In this document: one piece after another, positions 1-11,994 of the stretch
Numbering within the stretch: the stretch's first letter is position 1
How the letters are laid out: each line of letters opens with the position of its first letter
Assembly: GCA_950106755.1 (NCBI GenBank)
Contig: OX467083.1
Span: forward strand, 47,816,555-47,880,554
Direction of reading: 5' to 3'
DNA: 64,000 nt
Source of the DNA: Climacium dendroides
Taxonomy: Eukaryota; Streptophyta; Bryopsida; Hypnales; Climaciaceae
Translations under genes and position numbers: made by a program
Notes under the pieces: generated by a model
What the model saw: only the letters and a program-made list of their open reading frames with translations
Database searches by the model: none
What the model was told of the DNA's origin: nothing

Positions 1-1601
1 ACCTCCATAGTCATTGAAAAGGTCGAGAAAAATATTATTCATTATTGCAAGAGCCAATCAGTCTCCTTGCTTTTCCCATTTCTTTTTAGAAGTTGCAGTG
101 AACACTTTATGAAAGACCTAGGATCGTAAATAGGGACTTACGACACTTCTCGTTTGAAAATTCATAACTAAATAAAAAATAATCCAAAAAATATGAAACA
201 ACTTGGTTTAGATGCCAATTCCTCTTGTCTTTCAAGGGAAATTTACCAAAAAATATTTTGAAAAGTTTCACCTGCCCAAAATTCAGTTCCAATGCTTAAG
301 TGGTTGACTTATGAGCCTCCAACCTTAGTGGACACCTAAGGAATGATTCCATCATGGTTTTTTTCATTATGTGAAATTTTGACCGCAATGCATGCCTTAC
401 ATAACAGTAATGGAGTGATTAGTGACTTCATTAGGAACTTCCAACTTTTCATTGAAAATTCATTGTAAGATTTGACTTTTTAGGCCTTCTATATTAGAAA
501 ATACAATGACTACTTTAGGTGAACAAAATGAGCATCATGGATTTAGATTTTGTGGGTTTTAAGGTAGTCTACAGACTCTTTTGGACCATGATGCATTGAA
601 CACTTCAAAAATTCACAATTAATTCACACTTTAAAAATTCACAACAAATTCACACTTTGTCAAAAATGCATAATTTTAATTGTTCTCACTGTTTCTCACA
701 CTTGTACTAATGTGGGAAAAAAATTGAAAAATTTCAGCAACAAGATGATGTCAAACTCCTAATTTTAACCACAATGGGTTGTTTTACCTTAGGTTGGAGA
801 GGTGTAGAAATTAGATTACTCAAGCACAAAATAAGGGATCTTTTTCTTACATTCACCTATGGTTGGATGTCTACAATTGACTTGTTGCACTACTATAAAT
901 GTGACCAACTAAACTTTCACTGTGGCCACAAGGGAGACAAGGCCACCAACTAAACTAAAAAGACAAGACCTATCACCAAGGTACTTTGTTAACTATGATT
1001 TGATTTATGGACCAATGGATACATTCTTTATTTCTACAATAATCTTGAAAGTCAACTTGGGCATGTACATTGGTTCAAGGTTAACCCTTATAGGACATTT
1101 CATATTCAAATTTAGTCAAACATCATTAGATTTCTATTTTAAAATATAGATTTCAAAAATTTGATATTTTTTACATGTGGTACAATATGTCTAGAACTTG
1201 ATCTCATTTTTCATAACTGAAAAAATCAAATTAAATTTTATATGATTTTAAAAAGGAATTTCCATATAAAAATTATAGTAATTATACAAATGCTTAAAAT
1301 AATATGAAATTTTTAAGAAAAATAGAAATAATAATGGCAAACATCATGGTTTAATTGATGTACTCCTTAAAATTACACCAAGAGAAATCCAATAGAAAAA
1401 GTTCAAAAATGATGAATTTTGAGCTTTCAAGACACTATATTGAAAGTATTATAAAAATTTCAGGAAAAAATTCAAATGGATTAAAAAAATAGATTATTGG
1501 AGCTACATTTTCTCAGTGAAGCTTTAAAACATTGAAAACCAAGGACTATGTGAAAATTCAAGCTTTGACTTTCAAAATGCCCAAAGGGCTTATATTGTTC
1601 T

Positions 1602-2400
1602 TTAACCCCTAAAGTCTCATTGTCCCCTTGGGGGACAAAATAAATTTTGGACAGGCTCCCATGGTTTCAATATTTGTTGTGATTTTTTGGAATCTTTTAG
1701 TAAAGATAGGAATACACATTATCTTCTTGAAAATATAATTTTTATTTCAATCAGAGGCCAGGAGCAAAAGTTATTGAACAAAAAGTCCTTTTTTCATTTA
1801 GCAGACAGAAAAAAACCTTCAAAAAAAACTTAAAGTAAAAAATTTTAAAAATTTGTTCTGTATAGATTATATTTTTGTGTACATGGCAAGATTTGATTCA
1901 TTCTATTTGGATTTGTTATGAGAAAGTTATAGACAATCTTTTTTGGGGGGCAATTAGAACATCTTCTTAAAAAAATAAATTGTAGAATCCATTTTTGACC
2001 TCAATTTTCACAATTTAAAAAAAATCACAAGGTTAAGATCTCTTGCTAGAACAATCTCACCAATGAGATTAGTGTATTTCAATTTCATCTTAGAGCTATT
2101 AACAAATTAGATTTTCCTTCAATTTTGAACCTACTTCTACTTAACAATTTTTTAATGAATGACAATTAAGTATTTCTTTTTTCTTTTTTCTTAAATTCCT
2201 AGGATCTCAACTCAATTTTTTATCATATAAAATTATAAATTCAAAATCAGTAGAGCAAAAATTTTAAGTTATAAAGGTTTAAAGTCAAATAATGTAGTTG
2301 AGCAAGGTGCCAAAAAAAACTTTTTTGGTCATTGCTATAGAAATGGCAATTTTTGAGTGTTTTTTGATGGAAAAAAGGCCTTGGGACTTTAGTAGTTTAA
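1602..2400 (-). mobile_element. Non-autonomous element with TTAACCCC-type ends, copy A
   Basis: It starts TTAACCCCTAAAGTC and ends with GGACTTTAGTAGTTTAA, an imperfect terminal inverted repeat. The interior matches, in opposite orientation, 4661-5592 and 30605-31179: paired blocks around a run resembling TAACTTTTGNTCC and a block resembling GGCAATTTTTGAGTG. There is no coding capacity. Confidence 0.5.
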
Positions 2401-3140
2401 GGTTAATTGGAATAGTGAGGGTGCATTATTAGTGTCAATGCAAATTTATTTATTGCTTGAACCAAAGAGGAGGCATTGGATTGAGAAAAGCTACCTTGAA
2501 GAAGTTTGAGTAACTATTGATTTTACTCAAAAAGCAAGCCAACTTTTGTAATATATTTACTTGTATTTTGGAAAATCAATATTATATTATTATATTTAAA
2601 CTTTTGAAGATTTAGATATATTATGAATTATGAAAGGTTTAGTTACATTTTCTAATTGCATAAATTAGTGTATGCACATTGGAAAATTCATTATGTGTTA
2701 TAGTCCATTGTCTTTCAATGGTCCTCATTGAACCATGTCAATTCTTCTTTTTGAGTTCTTATTCAAGTCTGCCTTTTTAGATGACAACAACTCATAGTTG
2801 TGTATAATCAAGGAGGTTCCTTTACTAAATTGAAGTATCAATCCCATTTCATAACTTTGAGTTCAAACAATAGAATAATTTTAGGACCTTTTGAATACAC
2901 ATGATTATTGTGGACCTTAGTTTTGAGCCATTGATTGTTTTTTTGTCCAAATTCAAATACTTGATTGATTACTTTGATCAATTACTTAGTGTATGTTCTA
3001 AAATTGGATTTATAAAACAAAACCATATCATGAATTTTCAAATTCCTTTATGGTAAACTTAATAATGATAAAGACAACTACACCTAAAAGTGACTATATA
3101 AGCATCCAATTGTTTTGTTTATTCATATACCGTTGTTTTT

Positions 3141-3645
3141 TGACCCCTAAATGTCTAGAGTCTTTTTTAGAATTGACAACTTGAGAAAAATCATCATAAA
3201 GTACTATTTGAAAGAATAATTTGGAATTCATATACAAATAAAAGTTGCAGATTTTGGGTTTTAGATTCCATTTGTATGGTTAAATTCACCAATGTTGTCA
3301 TCAATCTTTTTTTCTAAATTTAAAAAGAAAAATTTCAAAACCCCTTCTAAATTCAATTACAAGCAAAATATTATCATTTTTTCAGTAAAAATGTTTGGAA
3401 TGGATTTGAAATGAGGTTCTCTTGACATGATGATTTTTTGAAAATTTTGTATTCTTTCAATCTATTACCTCATTTTTGCAAATTCAGTTTTGAACTAGAA
3501 TCAATGCAATTTTGGATTGGTCAACCACTTGACATACTTCCACATTTATAATTTACAAAAATATGTATTCTAATAACATCAAATCCAACTATTAGACAAG
3601 ATAACAACTTGATACAATATCTCCACAAATTAAGATGACTTTCTT
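3141..3645 (+). repeat. Dispersed repeat, copy 1 of a direct pair
   Basis: It matches 46386-46884 along about 500 nt in the same orientation, sharing for example AAAGTACTATTTG, TTACAAGCAAAATATTATCA and ATGAGGTTCTCTTGAC. It also begins with a CCCCTAAA-type end. Confidence 0.6.
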
Positions 3646-4187
3646 ACATTGGAAGAAATAAGAAAAGTCGAGTGCATGGCCAAGTGAAGTAAAATAACCA
3701 TTTAATAGTTACACACTCAGAGAAGGTACATCCCAACTATATTTTTTGGTAAAAAATTCAACTAGCAATACTATCGAAGAATATACATCACTTTTCACAA
3801 TTACCTGATTTGATGTAAAACATATTTTCATGGTCCAAATATCCTAGAGTTTTCATAATATGTGGAAATATATGTAGAATCTCCACTTGGACCAAATCAA
3901 TAAAGCTACCAACCTTTGCATGAAAGGTAATGGTGATATAGATGTTAGAATATTTGACATCTCTATAAATAATGCGTGGATGTGCTACGATCAAATAGAA
4001 ACAATTCAATTTTTAAAACTACCAAGATAGCAAGGAGTCCTTATAACTTTTTATAGTCTATATTTCAATACTCAATTGTAAGAAATTAATTTTTTAATTG
4101 AAGGAATAAGGAGTGAAGATGGGATAAAGCAACATTGATTGCAATTTGATAAAAGATGAAAAAGAAAACAAGTCAAGACTTCTCATT

Positions 4188-4492
4188 GGGCAAGGGAGGA
4201 TTGACCCCCTTATTGCCCCGTGTTTTAACCCTAGAAAAAACACTGAAACTTTTTATTTTCCACCCATCGAAAAATTTGAAAATTTTGAATTCATATTTAC
4301 AATCAAAGGCCTAAAACTAGTTGAGATATGCTAAGAAATATAAAATTGATGTGGCACAAAATAGGTGACAATTCTTATATTTACCCTTGAATGGGCCAAT
4401 AAGGGGGTCAGTCCTCCCTGGATTGACCTCCTTATTGCCCCGTGTTTTAACCCTAGAAAAAACACTGAAACTTTTTATTTGCCACCCAACAC
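4188..4492. mobile_element. Palindromic MITE-like element with a partial second copy
   Basis: GGAGGATTGACCCCCTTATT near 4195 is inverted at 4397-4417 and repeated directly from 4420. About 70 nt (TTATTGCCCCGTG, AACCCTAGAAAAAACACTG) occur twice. A related palindrome lies at 56213-56275 and a decayed end near 17126. Confidence 0.5.
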
Positions 4493-4660
4493 AAAATTTC
4501 CTCAACTACATTCCTTGTTTTTTCTGGGTTTTTTTTAAACAAATGAAACGGAATTTCATTGCCACAAGGGGGCAAAGTAAAACACTGTACCCACCAGCCA
4601 CAAGTGGCCCGGTACATTCCTTGTTCGAAATGCAGTTAATGCACTATGCTAAATTGTCTA

Positions 4661-5592
4661 TCAACCCCTAAAGGACCTAGGCCTTTTTTCTGTCAAAAAA
4701 CACTCAAAATTGCCATTTCTATAGCAAAAAGTTAAAAATTTTGGAAATTGGAATATTTTTTGCACATCTAATTGTAGGATCTTACACCTAACTAGTATGA
4801 GAATGTGTGAAAAAAATTCAAAAATTTTGACTGCATAGATTGCAAGATATTTGCATTTAAAGTGAAAAAAAAACCAAGTTTTTCAAGATGTTGCAAGACT
4901 AAATTATTTGACTTTGAACATTTTTAACTTAAATTCTTTGCACTACAGAGTTTTGAGATTTAAATCTCTATGGTGTTGAATTGAGTTGAGAATCTAGGAT
5001 AAAAAAAAAATTTCAAAAAAATTTAATTTGTCTTCTTAAGAAAGTTGTTAAGTAGAAGTAAGTATGAGATAGAAGGAAAATCTAAATTATTAATATCTCT
5101 AAAATGGAATTAAAATGCACTAATTCCAATGGTGAGATTGTTCTAGAAAACAAACTAAACCATGTGGAATTTTTTTTATATTGTAAAATTGCATTCCAAA
5201 ATGAATCCTACAAGTTATTTTTTTCAAAAACTTAAGATGCTCTAATTGCCGAAAAAACAAGATTGTTCATAACTTTCTCATAACAAATTCAAATGGAATG
5301 AATCAATGCTTCCATGAAGTCAAAAATATAATCTACAAGAATTTATTTTTTAAATTCAAAATTTCCAAAAAAATTTGTTGCCTCTTCTTCCCGTGGTTTG
5401 AGCTTATTTGGGTATAACTTTTGTTCCTAGGCACCAATTGTAAAAAAATTATATTCTCATGAAGCTAATCAATATTTTTATCTCACGTTTTATCTTCAAA
5501 AAAGTTTTAAAAAATCATGACAAAAAACCAGTCCGTGGTACTTGCTTGAAATCCCATTTGTTCTTCAAAAAAACAATCATCCTTAGGGTTAA
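4661..5592 (+). mobile_element. Non-autonomous element with TTAACCCC-type ends, copy B
   Basis: It begins TCAACCCCTAAAGG and ends near AGGGTTAA. The first ~85 nt are the reverse complement of 2315-2400, and 4920-5220 is the reverse complement of about 1980-2290. The full length is similar to copy A. No open frame of interest. Confidence 0.5.
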
Positions 5593-6025
5593 CCTTGAGC
5601 ACCCCAACACTTCAAATTTGGCCTTTTATAATTGATAGGTTGCCATGTTTGACTATTATAATCTTTTCAATGGCATGATCAAAATGCATGAACATTTCCC
5701 CACATTTTTGGACATATCTCTACTACTGATTTCTATGGTTAATTTTTGCAAGATCTTGTTTTGGATGATAGTATGATTGGAATGAGTTCATTAGGGTCTA
5801 GAATTCAGTAAATATGTGTTGGACACTTAAAAGTTAAACACAAGTGGAACTTAAGCAAGTGCTCACAAGGAAACAATTATCACAAAATTATGTTAAAATG
5901 GCAAAATTATATTGTTCACATGCGCTCACATTCACAAGTTTCACGGCATCCCAATGTGAGTTGCCTTGCTTTCTCATTCCAATTTTGTTACATAAGCTTA
6001 AGGTAACATACTTTGAAATTGCACG

Positions 6026-6136
6026 GGCTCTAAAATTGTCCACATCCTCAAATGTACACTATGTGTGCATGTTGCTTCTCATAGCCTTCAACAATGTACA
6101 AAAAATGTACATTTTAGAAGATGGGCAATTTTAGAG
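6026..6136. mobile_element. Short TIR element (GCTCTAAAATTG family), copy 1
   Basis: It starts GCTCTAAAATTGTCCACATC and ends with an inverted ATGGGCAATTTTAGAGC, with TGTACA palindromic words inside. About 110 nt, no coding capacity. Related copies are at 14739-14855 and 55690-55772. Confidence 0.6.
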
Positions 6137-7020
6137 CCTTATGTCATTTCAACTTCAAAATTATATAACTAATTCCACAAAACTCAAAAAAATATGGAAC
6201 GACTTGGGTTAGATGCCAATTCCACTTGTCTTTCAAAGAAACTTTACTGAAAATTATTTCAAGAAGCTTCACCTCCCCAAAATTCAGTTTCAACTTTTAG
6301 GTGGATGATTTTTGAATTTGTTACCTTATATGGGAGGCAACCCATTTGTGATTCCTCCCCATTCTAACATTTTAGCAATATATTTTGTTCTATTTCCATG
6401 TAAGAAGAGATGAATAGTGATAAATTATGGCACAATTACCAATGCAGTTCTAGTGTATTAGAATGGGCTACAAGACTCTCAATATAATTGCAACCAACCC
6501 TTGGTGGTTTTTGCAATTAGCCCTTGGTTAGAAATAGGAAGGTTTATATGACTAGTATGGGTTGAAAATTATAGAAACCTCTTGAACTCTATTTCTGCAT
6601 AAGGGAGAATTCTCCCACTGAAAAAACTTGCATTGCAAATTTGAGTGTCTCCTTACGTGGTCAAAAATGGGTTGCCTCTCTTGGGCACGTTTTCATCGGT
6701 TCAAGTTTATAAAGACATAACTAATTGTTGACTTTTCAACGCTATCATGGCACCATCCCCTTGGCAATCCATCACCATTGCCATCACAAGTTGCAACTCA
6801 TAACCTTCTTTCCTTTCAACTTGCTTTGTACACCCTTGAGTCATGAAAAATGTACAACCAGTTATGTATTGGATAACCGTGGCTCATCAATTATCTAATG
6901 CATTGCAAGATCAAAGACTTTTCACAATTCACACATGAAAGTTGTCAAATTTGCTTTTTAATCCATATGCTCACCTGGACTTGGAAAGAGAAAAGTATAA
7001 CCATTCGAAAACCACAACTA

Positions 7021-7425
7021 AGGTAGTATGGCCTTAAAGCACCCTTCTTCTTCAGACCGTCCTATAGGTAGCTGTAGAGTAGATGTGAGGTGATCTTTGA
7101 ATGAACCTCTTTGGTCAGTTAATGAATTCAAGAATTTTTTTTTATCGCAAGAGCTAATCATTGTCTTTGGTTTCTGCACATTTCTTTATAAGTCACAAGG
7201 GGACGGATTTTGGGACACCTAGGGTCACAAATAGGTGCCTATGAACCGAATCTTTGAAAATTTATAAATAATTCAAAAATGCTTGGAAAAATACAAAACC
7301 ACTTGTGTTGTGTTCTGCATCTATTTTTCTTTCTCTGGAAAAGGAGCTAAAAATCATTTTGTCCATGGAAACCTGTGAAAAAAGCGAATCAGCCCTTAAA
7401 AGGTCGCTTTAAGGCCATACTACCT
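7021..7425. mobile_element. TIR-bounded element of about 405 bp
   Basis: AGGTAGTATGGCCTTAAAGC at 7021-7040 is perfectly inverted at the right end (reads in from 7425). The interior shares GCAAGAGC.AATCA and CATTTCTTT words with 45-100, so the unit belongs to a repeat family. No open frame. Confidence 0.6.
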
Positions 7426-9545
7426 GAAGTTAACTTAATGTTCAGCAGTCTAGTTCAGCAGTTAATTGACACCACTGGACGCACAATTCGATGCACTCCG
7501 CCTGATCCCAACCTACACACTTCATTCTAACTGAGCTATACTAATTAGTTGACATTGAAACTGTAAGCAGGCTTCATGGACAATTTTCTTCCATTGGAGT
7601 TTATATCCCTTAAATCGTCAATAACATTACATGCGTTTTCAGACCTCTGGAGGGCTGTGAGTTTTCAGCAGTTCCCAAACTGCGAGAACTGCCCTACAGG
7701 GGGCCGCAGGAGCTTGCTGATGTGGTTGAGAGACTGCCACGTCTGAATTTTTTTTCAATTTTTTTCCATTCCAAGACTGTAAAATTATTATTATTATTAT
7801 TTGAATTTAAAAAAAAATTTAAACTTAAATTTAAAAAAAAAATTGGAAACAACCATTCCCCAAAATCTACAGTGTTGGAAACAGGCTTGAAACGGCCCTT
7901 CCGGACCCTTTGAAATCATCTAATACAAAGGACGTTAAAAGCAAGTACTAAGCCACATTTGTGCGTTTTCACACAACCTTTTAATTGGCAAAAATTTGTC
8001 TCAAGTGTCGATTGTGTCTGAAAGGCCAATTTTTTGTACTCAAGGGCCAATTCTGCATGTGACCACAAATGTGCCTTTACTTGATTTTAACGCTTGAAAA
8101 AGTGTTGGCATGGCCATGGGTGATTCAGCCTTCTACGCAATCATGGGGCTCATAATTGCTTACAAGGTAGGATTGACCATGGATGATCCTTTCTCCAGTA
8201 CATTCAATCAGATCATGTTGTTTGCTTCTTATTGTAGCAAACTTGTCCATACAAAAGCTTCGTGGCCATAGTTGGTCATGGTATAATAGAACTTCTCTAT
8301 AGTAATAGTCTTGGGACCAGGCTCAAATCCCCTTGCTCAAGAACATCATAGAACTTCTTTGATGTGTATGTTTGGAATTGGGCCTAGTATAGTACTCGGT
8401 AGTCAATACTCCATCACTTTAGAAAGGTCATCACCTTAGAGAAGTTGACTTTAGAGAAGTTCCATTACATATATATTCAAGTCAACGCACAAACTCAAAC
8501 AACAACTACCATCAACTATTGTATACACTATCATTAGTTGTTGGGATGTCAATTTCTAGCATTGCAACCTTCTCTCATTTGTATAACAATTAGAAACAGA
8601 GAGGGCATAAAGTGATCCAGGTTTAACACTCATAACTCCTACACAAGTTCATGAATATGTCCATTGGGTTAAGAAACATCGCCTCATCAAATGTATTTGC
8701 AATTGTCATTAAAAAGTCAACACATTCTAAAGGGAACCTTTTGTATAGTAGGACACCCCACCATAAGGAGGCCTACCTTCTTGTAGTCAAGAGTCCTATT
8801 GTGTTAAGCATGCAAGCTCGCCCAGAATTATCGTGCCTAACACTATTACATGTGCATTATGTCCTATAATCAAGGAGTTTTAGTTAAAGGACCCAACCTT
8901 GTAGTGCTTAACATCCAAGTTAGTAAAGTTGCTCCCACCTAACACATAGGAGCAAAAATTAAATGGAACATTTAATTAACCCTTAAAAGGATAGATTGGG
9001 GGACCATAGAAATCATCCCTTTGAATATTGTGGGAATCATTGGCTTTAACAAATGCTACTATAGAAATCAAACTACTATAGAAGACCTCCTTTTTTCACA
9101 ACAAAATTCCAAGGATGAATAGTTATACTTTTATCCTATACAAAAAAGATTATCTATCATTCATTGGACACAAAACGTTTGCTAATGGTCATTTATGGGT
9201 TAAATAGTCAAAATTAAAGCTATATAACTTCAATGCAGAGTAGGCTTATTCTCCCAAGTCATTCATCAAGACACTAGTAGACATGTATAATGCCACTAGC
9301 CTTGAAATAGTCACTGCCAAGACACCTATAGCTGTGGTGACCTTAAGTCACTTTTGTTGAAAATTATCAAAAGAAAGAGTGCGTGAGTGCCTCTCGCCCC
9401 ACCTCTCTATCTAAGAAACAAGGGAACATCCATCATGCCTACTTTGTTGCTCCCCCATTCAATGTTAATAATTATATAATTTTTTTATATAATCAAAAGA
9501 TCCTAGTTAGAAATAGAGATTATCCCTTCATATTTATCGAACCTA

Positions 9546-9711
9546 ATAACATTTCATACATCAATTAATTCTTAGCTATGCAATTAAAATGCTTCCAAAA
9601 CTGATAACATTTCATACATCAATTAATTCTTAGCTATGCAATCAAAATGCTTCCGAACCTGATAACATTTCATACATCAATTAATTCTTAGCTATGCAAT
9701 TAAAATGCTTC
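9546..9711 (+). repeat. 58-bp tandem repeat, three copies
   Basis: Unit starts at 9546, 9604 and 9662 (ATAACATTTCATACATCAAT..., then TTCTTAGCTATGCAAT). The copies differ at only a few positions. The array ends exactly where the composition becomes GC-balanced (about 9712). Confidence 0.9.
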
Positions 9712-9714
9712 ATG

Positions 9715-11994
9715 CGCGCCAGCATTCGACTATCATAGTGCGATGACACAAAGTTCGGTGACAACTAACCTAGCTTCAGTAGACAAGATGTGTTTGTTGC
9801 CGGAAGCAGATATCCAGCAGCAAACAATCCACCAAAAATCTGAGGACGCTTCGGCGTTGGAACCATGAAACTCAGTGCACACTAGAGAAACGGTCTCGCA
9901 TTCCAATTTAATCTGCCCTCGATCTCTGAGCCGCTACCAGATTCATCTGTACTCAGAAACTCCAACCTTTTGTGAGTTAAAGAACTGAATACAAGGACAA
10001 CTGATCCTCAAGAATTGAAATGTAAAATTAAACCCATTAAAAGCAGAATCAGTGGTGACAACCAACCCATGCTAGAAGCACAGCCAGCAGTCGCAAACTC
10101 GTACATCAACCGCTACCGACAGCCTAACAAACTGACTTCCACCTTTCCTGACAATATACAAGAATGATAATCTCGTTTGTAGCATCGTACAAAAATCACG
10201 GAACAGTAACGTTATAACCTCACAGTCGAAAGAAAGGGTTATTACGCAGCCTACGTCACCAAAATTGCTCACTCGACACACTTAATTAAGGGAGTGCAAC
10301 AAGTGTTTCAAGGGTGAAATATATACATGTTTTTTTTCCCATGGTTGTTATGGATGTAATTTAAATCTGTCCCTTATTTTGGGCCGCCAATTTTGTATTT
10401 CGTGAACTCTACTACCTAATTCGGGGACTGGGATTCCAAATATTCCAAACATGAATTCAAAAAATTTCAAATTAATCATTCGCGATAGGCGATTGGTTCC
10501 TGCGTGTTCTCCGAGGTAAAAATTTGGAGCGAAGATTCCAATCCCCCCCCCTCCGAAGACTCGTAGCTAGCACTGAGTCCGGATGTGCCTAACATCCCCA
10601 AACAGACCGATCAATGCCGAAATTACTGCAGACTGAATAACTGGCATTCATAACAAGCGTAATGAAACCACTGCTGAAACGCCGTGAGGGTGTGGTGCGG
10701 AGCTCCTGTCCACAACAGCGCCACCAATAGAGACAACTCATGCATTTGGACTACTAAGGATTCAGATTAAAAAAACAGTTGTGTTATCGTACGAATTCAT
10801 TACAATCATAACATTGTTTATTGCCTCTGAAGTTTCCCGCCTGGATCACAAGCCCCTCTGGATACCTGGGCTCCAACTTCAGTCCAAATTGATGAACAGT
10901 TGACCCGTCGCAGTTTTGTTTCCATGGGCATATGTAAAGTGAAGACGACCTTTGCTGGGGGTGCTCCCCGCATGCTGGGGAAGGTAAAAGGGTACCCCCC
11001 AAGAATGATGGTCCGATGTTGCAATCGTGTCTCCATCCCGAAGTCCTTGGTTACGAAGAGGACGATTCCCACACAAGATCGCCACTTAGGATTTCTGGCC
11101 AATATCGGAACTAGTTCACTTCAGCAAAGTTGGGAGGAGAATATTGTCGCTGCTTGTTTTCTGAGAATTGCTTGTTTTTGTTGACGCCAAGAGAAGCACC
11201 ACTCCGTCAGCTATGTTTTTAACAGACGAATGGAGCTGTAGGGTGCGAACGACGCCTGTAAGAAAGTGTGACCACGGCCTTGAAGGATCAATATGCTTGT
11301 TGTTTCTGAATGAAGCAAGGATAAAACTGCACAGTTTATAATTCCATGTTAACATTCTGTTTCTGCGTAGTGGTCTTTGCCAAGTGGACGACTTAACTGG
11401 TTCCTCTTCCCTCAGTCCAGAACTTTTACTCAAAGAAACAGTCTTGCGGGTTGAAATACATGAGCTTCCTGCGAAGGCTCTGCCAGGACTCAGCTCAAAT
11501 GCAAAAATTTGTGCCGGTGATTGCCACTATCCACATTCACTTACGAGCCTGTGACATGGAGCGCAGTGACCCTGTGCATAGTAAAGTCGATCTAGGTTAG
11601 AGAACAAGCCAGTCAACACAAGAAAAACAAACATATGCATGTCTACTTTGGAACTGTTCCTCTACGAGTTCCAGAACTAAGCTTCAATTCAAACATTCAA
11701 ACTGATAGCACCTTACAATCTAACAAAAAGCTTCCACTTCCACGAAGGTCAACCCCAACTGTAAAGAAAATTGCACACCAGAATCGGAGATCATGTAGGA
11801 TTGTAAGTATTGTAAGGCTATATAAGATTAAGGTGGAGATAACAACCTCCGCACAAAGCTTAGCAACATGCGGACGACCAAGGAATGAACCTACTGAATG
11901 AACAGATGTATCAATCCAGAAAATCAGCCTCTCTAGAATATCGGTGACTCTTTATACAAATCCAACAAGACGATTGAGAATACGCCTCCCTAGT
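9715..11994. other. GC-balanced unique sequence downstream of DUF716; no recognised gene
   Basis: The composition is gene-like, unlike the flanking AT-rich DNA. Several open frames of 70-105 codons exist on both strands (for example 11433-11116 and 11102-10818), but none has a recognisable domain and they overlap each other. It may hold the DUF716 3' UTR, a non-coding RNA or a decayed gene. Confidence 0.3.

Larger units (their letters stand above)
1..9540. other. AT-rich intergenic DNA made of degenerate repeats
   Basis: No gene is recognisable. The region holds copies of several dispersed families described separately: the TTAACCCC-ended elements at 1602-2400 and 4661-5592, the 3141-3645 repeat, the 4188-4492 palindromic element, the 6026-6136 short element and the 7021-7425 TIR element. 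Pieces near 60-360, 6130-6330 and 7130-7400 resemble one another. Open frames are short and carry no known motifs. Confidence 0.6.

Noticed and set aside
10818..11433. Two ~100-codon minus-strand frames downstream of DUF716
   Set aside because: No homology recognised, competing overlapping frames on both strands; kept only as unexplained GC-balanced sequence.
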